The translations under genes were made by a program, and so were the position numbers. A model generated the notes under the pieces. That model made no database searches, was not told the origin of the DNA, and saw only the letters and a program-made list of their open reading frames with translations. Source: Chersky-840 sp035604715 (GTDB lineage Bacteria > Actinomycetota > Acidimicrobiia > Acidimicrobiales > UBA8190). From it: 64,000 nt of DNA. The stretch lies in the NCBI GenBank assembly GCA_963731665.1, contig CAVSWP010000008.1, positions 372,001 to 436,000 on the forward strand. Direction: 5' to 3'. The stretch's first letter is position 1, and each line of letters starts with the position of its first letter. Below, piece after piece: positions 60,246 through 64,000 of the stretch.

Positions 60246-60675
60246 ATGGAAGATAATCCTTTTGCCAGCGTGTCCCCGGCTGGTTCCGTTCCCATCGCCG
60301 AAGTGACCGAAGAGGAGGTCATCCGGGTCTCGCCGGACGCCCGTCTCAGTGAGGTGGTGGAGGCGCTCGTCGGAGCCAACATCGGCGCTGTCGTCGTCGG
60401 GGACAAGGCGAAGGTCATTGGAATCATCTCTGAACGCGATGTGATGCACGCACTTGGCCCAGGCGGCGATTTCGATGCCATGTCAGCGATGGACGTCGCC
60501 CACACAAACCTCATCTGGTGCGATGTCACCGCCACGGTTGCCGAGGTTGCGGCCGAGATGATGCGACAGTACGTCCGCCACGTCCTGGTCGAGCAGGACG
60601 GCCATCTTGTGGGCATCGTCTCGGCGGCGTGACCTGCTCGGGGTGTACGCGGCTGAGGACGTCGAAATCGAATAG
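60246..60675 (+). CDS. CBS-domain pair protein, apparent single-base frameshift near the end
   Basis: Two CBS motifs: VIRVSPDARLSEVVEALVGA with GAVVVGDKAKVIGIISERDV, and VTATVAEVAAEMMRQYVRHV with VLVEQDGHLVGIVSA. As sequenced the frame stops at TGA 60630-60632 right after GIVSAA, inside the last conserved block. Dropping one G in GGCGGCGTGA (about 60628) restores GIVSARDLLGVYAAEDVEIE with a stop at TAG 60673-60675, the standard SxRDLL ending. CBS pairs bind adenosyl ligands; the partner system is unknown. Confidence 0.8.
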
Positions 60676-61011
60676 GGAAGCACGCGCGACTGCCGGTCCA
60701 GGGTGGCCTCGCCGACTGGTGCCTAGGTTACGACCCCACACGGGATCACCCGGACCCGGGCGGGTGACGCTCCGTATGCCAGAGCCCACTCAGTCCGAAG
60801 ATGAGCGACTCGCCTCCGACCTGACCCATCCGCTATCGCTCAGCGCGAATACTGCGCGAGTGGCCAATCGCCCCGGTTACCCGAATGCGGTGCAATCCGT
60901 CGGACGCAGAGGAAGACACCGGGAGCGCATAGCCCCGAGTACCGGATGCCGTCACGCCCCAGGTCAAGGAGTCGGACCCCGTCCGACTCCGGCCTTCATT
61001 TATCGGATGCT
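60676..61011. other. Intergenic region containing dispersed repeat copy 2
   Basis: 336 bp with no gene. Most of it is the second copy of the dispersed repeat (60745-60945). Confidence 0.6.
60745..60945 (+). repeat. Dispersed repeat family, copy 2
   Basis: Same landmarks as copy 1: ATCACCCGGACCCGGGCG at the start, GCGCGAATACTGCGCGAGT with a short hairpin in the middle, GGTGCAATCCGTCGGACG then CAGAGGAAGACACCGGG and AGCCCCGAGTACCGG at the end. About 201 bp. The middle section differs most from copy 1. Confidence 0.8.
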
Positions 61012-61842
61012 CTACAACCACTGTCCGGTCAGCGGCTCCTCCCGCTGGGGCCGCTCCCCCTCGCCTGGTGAGACGCGCACAGGATTGAGCCGCACCGGCA
61101 CCCACACGCTCGTCATGAGCCTTGTGCCCAGCGTTCCTGCGTTGAAGCTTCGCATCGCATCTCGATGGGCGGTCTGTTGCATTCCCGAGACCGCCTCGAC
61201 ATCTCGCCATGCCGTGAACGTGTATTGGCGACCGCCGCCCGTAGCGAAGACCGATCCCAAATAGCCTTCCTGGGCCATCAGGTCCGTCACGATCTTCTCG
61301 GTGAAGTCGTTTACCTCCCATGCCGGTTGACCGGTCGCATCGATCGAGGTGACGGTGAAGCATCCCGGTGATGTGGGATCGCCCTTTGTGGCCCGGACTC
61401 CGATGCCGAAGTCGATCAGCCCCGGAACGCCAGCCGGTGAGGGGTGGACCTGCAACCCCATGGTCGCCAGAAACCCCCCCAGGTCCCAATAGCCACGAAC
61501 TCTGGTCAGGAGCTCGCGACCGGGGTCCCACTCAAAGAAATCCGCACCAGGGAGCGTCCCCACCTGGCCGGAGGGGGGTCCGAGCGGCGTGGCGCCGGTA
61601 TTGGTTCCGCGCATGACGTACTCGACGGCGGCAGACGTCGAACTCCGCTCGATCCGCACGTCATCGAACGAGACATCGGGGAATCCCACGAACAGGTCAT
61701 TAGCCGTCTCGGCGATGGCGGAGCCTGTGATGGGTCCGCCGGTGGTGGGGTCCTCGAAGGTCCCGTCGGCGGTGAAACACGCCACAATGGCTTCGGGATC
61801 GTGAGCATTCCAAGCCGCAAAGTACCGGTCGATCAGATCCAT
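61012..61842 (-). CDS. SnoaL-like domain protein with second alpha-beta barrel domain
   Basis: 276 residues, ATG after GGGAGAACG. N-terminal SnoaL/NTF2-type fold: LIDRYFAAWNAHDPEAIVAC, GPITGSAIAETANDLFVGFP, and GADFFEWDPGRELL. The C-terminal half (about 140-250; CFTVTSIDATGQPAWEVNDF, YTFTAWRDVEAVSGM) resembles antibiotic-biosynthesis-monooxygenase-type ferredoxin-like domains. A fusion of the two small-molecule folds suggests an oxidoreductase or cyclase accessory role; no substrate can be given. Confidence 0.75.
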   Translation of the reverse strand: MDLIDRYFAAWNAHDPEAIVACFTADGTFEDPTTGGPITGSAIAETANDLFVGFPDVSFDDVRIERSSTSAAVEYVMRGTNTGATPLGPPSGQVGTLPGADFFEWDPGRELLTRVRGYWDLGGFLATMGLQVHPSPAGVPGLIDFGIGVRATKGDPTSPGCFTVTSIDATGQPAWEVNDFTEKIVTDLMAQEGYLGSVFATGGGRQYTFTAWRDVEAVSGMQQTAHRDAMRSFNAGTLGTRLMTSVWVPVRLNPVRVSPGEGERPQREEPLTGQWL

Positions 61843-62095
61843 CGTTCTCCCTCAGTTCGAAAGGCCTCGCTTGGGCACCGACGAGTTGATTCAAGCTGAA
61901 TGATGCCACCGGATCTTCGTTATCGCAGAGGTCAGGGGCTCTGAGCCGGTGGATGCCGGGGTCTGCGGCCTCCCTGGCTCCTCGGCCAGACCCACCCGCT
62001 CGGGATCACTCAGGGGCCGTGATTTATGAGCGCGATCACCACAGGCCTAGGCAGCACAGGATCGGCTGAGCACACAGCACATACAGTGCGGTCTG

Positions 62096-63427
62096 TCAGA
62101 CCGCTACTGCAAAGAGCTTCCAATCCCCAGGGACGCCCTTTAGCGTCCGTTCCCCGCGATCGGCGAAATCGATATCGGAACCGATGACAAGGTCTTTGAC
62201 GGTTCCAGAGACCAAGATCTCTCCCGGCCCGGCAAGGGCGCCTACTCGGGCGGCGATGTGAACCGAGAGCCCTCCAAGGTCCTCGCCCCGAACCTCGCAC
62301 TCACCGGTGTGCAGACCTATCCGCAGCTTGAATCCGGATCTGGCTGTCGCCTCGATGATCGCCTGCGCACATCGGACCGCTCGTGCTGGGCCGTCGAACG
62401 AGACGACGAATCCGTCGCCTGTGGTGTTCACTTCGCGACCTTGAAAGCGGCGCAACTGGTCGCGCACGGCCTGATCGTGCTCGTCCAGAGCCGCACGCCA
62501 TCGCTGGTCCCCGAGGGCAGCGGCTCGTTCCGTGGACCCGACGATGTCGGTGAACAGGATGGTCGTCAGAATGCGGTCAACCTCGAAGACAGGACGCTCG
62601 CCAGTGATGAACTCCGCAACCTCGTCGATGAGCGGGTACATCGCCGGTGTGAGGCCGATGTCCCCACCGGGAAGCTCGACGAAGCGGGCGCCCACGATGT
62701 TGTCGGCGAGGTAGCGGCCGTGCTCGACCGGAACGAGCGCGTTCTCACGTGAATGAAGTACGAGCGTGGGCACCTGGACGAGCGGCAGGGCTTGGCGTGC
62801 ATCAGCCCGCAGGGTCACGTCCAACTGGGCGGCGGCGGTGCGCGGGGTGGCCGAGCACCGAATGACTCTCGCAAGTCGCCTGACAAGATCGCTGTCGCCG
62901 GGCAGGGAGGGGTTCGTGAGGCGAGCCATGTCCGGCGAGCCCCAGGTCTCCCTGACTAGGGCGACAAAGGCCTCGACGTTCTCGGGCGACACACCGATCG
63001 GATAGTCCTTGGAGAAGGAATAGCGTGCCGTGGTGTTGAGCAGGATGAGCGACGCAACCCGTTCAGGGTGCATGGCCGCGAACATGATGGCGATCGGGCC
63101 AGAGTCGAGCGACGCCAGGATGGCGGCACGTTCGGACCCGACCGCATCGAGGACGGCCATCACGTCCTCGGTCCACTCCTCCCAGGTGGGGATGGCGTTG
63201 CGGGCGATGCCGTCGGAGGCGCCCGTCCCCCGGCGGTCGAAGAAGATCAGCCGGCTGAAAGCGGCGAGACGGTGGAGGTAGTCGGCGGTTTCCGGCACCT
63301 CCCAGAACATCTCCAGATGGCTCCCGAGCCCGTAGCAGTAGAGGAGGTCAATGTCGCCGTCGCCGACCACCTGGTAGGCGACATCGGCATCTCCCACTGC
63401 GACGTATCTGGTCTCAGGTTGATCCAT
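62096..63427 (-). CDS. Alpha/beta-hydrolase fused to class III adenylate/guanylate cyclase domain
   Basis: 443 residues from ATG 63427; GTG 63436, with AGAGG upstream, is an alternative. N-terminal alpha/beta hydrolase (about 10-270): oxyanion region YCYGLGSHLEMFWE, RLIFFDRRGTGASDG, nucleophile elbow ILASLDSGPIAIMFA with Asp in place of the usual Ser (xSLDSG), and HSRENALVPVEHGRY with the His region. C-terminal class III cyclase (about 275-440): ILFTDIVGSTERAAALGDQR, REVNTTGDGFVVSFDGPARA, LRIGLHTGECEVRGEDLGG. This hydrolase-cyclase fusion is common in actinobacteria. Confidence 0.86.
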   Translation of the reverse strand: MDQPETRYVAVGDADVAYQVVGDGDIDLLYCYGLGSHLEMFWEVPETADYLHRLAAFSRLIFFDRRGTGASDGIARNAIPTWEEWTEDVMAVLDAVGSERAAILASLDSGPIAIMFAAMHPERVASLILLNTTARYSFSKDYPIGVSPENVEAFVALVRETWGSPDMARLTNPSLPGDSDLVRRLARVIRCSATPRTAAAQLDVTLRADARQALPLVQVPTLVLHSRENALVPVEHGRYLADNIVGARFVELPGGDIGLTPAMYPLIDEVAEFITGERPVFEVDRILTTILFTDIVGSTERAAALGDQRWRAALDEHDQAVRDQLRRFQGREVNTTGDGFVVSFDGPARAVRCAQAIIEATARSGFKLRIGLHTGECEVRGEDLGGLSVHIAARVGALAGPGEILVSGTVKDLVIGSDIDFADRGERTLKGVPGDWKLFAVAV

Positions 63428-63866
63428 GGCCGCCACAGTCTGCCTCTGTTGAGTGGGCATCGGCCCGGAACAAGGGCATCCGGGAATGCCCGGGGGTAGT
63501 GCGCCCCTAATCGGTCCAGGGGGGCGAGCCTGGGGGGTGGTATCACCCGGACCCGGATGGCCTCCCAGGCCCGGATCCGCCGTGACATCGCCCTGGAGGC
63601 CGGTCAGGAGCCCCCACGAGTGCCGCACGGAAATGTTCGTCGTCGGCGGTGATACGGGTCGGGTCACCCTGGGCCAGACCACCTGAATCCGGTGCAACCT
63701 GTCGGATGGAGAGGAAGACACGGGCCACGCATAGCCCCGACTACCGGTCGACCTACTCCGGCAGCGGATCTGAGCCTTGCGGCCAGTCGGTACCACAGCT
63801 ACTTATGTGCGGGTGTACACCGCCAACGCCCTCTGGCGTTGCCAGTACGAAATAGTGGATTCACGA
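63428..63866. other. Intergenic region containing dispersed repeat copy 3
   Basis: 439 bp without a gene. It holds the third copy of the dispersed repeat (63542-63747); the rest shows nothing recognisable. Confidence 0.6.
63542..63747 (+). repeat. Dispersed repeat family, copy 3
   Basis: About 206 bp. Starts ATCACCCGGACCCGGATGG-CCTCCCAG, has CGGAAATGTTC in common with copy 1, and ends with AATCCGGTGCAACCTGTCGG, GAGAGGAAGACACGGG and ATAGCCCCGACTACCGG. Same orientation as copies 1 and 2; the central hairpin is not conserved. Confidence 0.8.
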
Positions 63867-64000
63867 TCAAGCGAGGCGGACAGGCAACTCTCGCATGAAG
63901 AGAGTAATTGGATTGAAGATGCCCAGCGACGTGTAGGACGGGACTCCCGCAAGCTCGATTTGCCGAGTGCGCTCAAACAGGACCTCCAGCAGTGTCGTGA
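63867..64000 (-). CDS. Probable cytochrome P450, C-terminal end (rest beyond window)
   Basis: The last 43 codons before stop TGA (63867-63869) read on the minus strand. LFERTRQIELAGVPSYTSLG and ITLFMRELPVRLA match the extreme C-terminus of bacterial P450s (RIELAGEP... then G.K.LPV.). The heme-binding cysteine lies outside the window, so the family assignment is provisional. Confidence 0.6.
   Translation of the reverse strand, partial: TTLLEVLFERTRQIELAGVPSYTSLGIFNPITLFMRELPVRLA

Overview
The window reads as a chromosomal segment of a high-GC actinobacterium, most likely of the class Acidimicrobiia. This is an inference from three things: very GC-rich coding sequence with many GTG starts and 4-nt start/stop overlaps; the mec-cysO-cysM-murI-MBL-rph-rdgB gene order that actinobacteria share with Mycobacterium; and secreted proteins carrying a roughly 42-residue YWLVASDGGVF-type repeat. 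Functional calls rest on recognising motifs by eye; no database search was run.

Layout. 1-10.6 kb: the end of a LuxR-type response regulator gene with its PspC-domain histidine kinase, divergent from a second PspC membrane protein; then a methyltransferase, 1-Cys peroxiredoxin, enoyl-CoA hydratase, HAD phosphatase, aldo-keto reductase, a secreted SpoIID/LytB protein with C-terminal repeats, and a PadR regulator with its membrane partner. 10.7-31.8 kb: a large surface-polysaccharide cluster with at least seven glycosyltransferases, several methyltransferases, a Wzt/Wzm-type ABC exporter and two paralogous FG-GAP/repeat proteins. Several parts occur as duplicated pairs. 31.8-34.9 kb: ClpP, tRNA-Leu(UAG), an ABC-F ATPase and a DUF1697 protein. 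34.9-44.0 kb: fatty-acyl/steroid-type CoA metabolism (three SDRs, DUF35, two MaoC-fold proteins, a fused double acyl-CoA dehydrogenase, a crotonase), a lipoprotein and a DoxX protein. An intergenic site there closely resembles a DosR box.

44.1-51.5 kb: rdgB, rph, MBL-fold, murI, cysM, cysO and mec on the minus strand, interrupted between murI and cysM by an encapsulin nanocompartment cassette on the plus strand. The encapsulated ferritin gene has an apparent single-base insertion. It moves the cargo-loading peptide DGSLGIGSLK out of frame and fuses the ferritin reading frame to encapsulin. smpB and the tmRNA gene ssrA follow. 51.5-64 kb: an accessory region beginning at ssrA and visibly less GC-rich. 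It holds a truncated HK97-type phage capsid gene, a GntR regulator unit, two secreted repeat proteins that are probably beta-propellers, an IS30 transposase fragment, three copies of a dispersed repeat of about 205 bp, a CBS-domain gene with a second apparent single-base frameshift, a SnoaL-like protein, an alpha/beta-hydrolase-cyclase fusion, and the C-terminal end of a probable cytochrome P450.

The most notable items are the ferritin/encapsulin frameshift, the placement of that cassette inside a conserved locus, the DosR-like palindrome, the paired duplications in the polysaccharide cluster and the dispersed repeat family.
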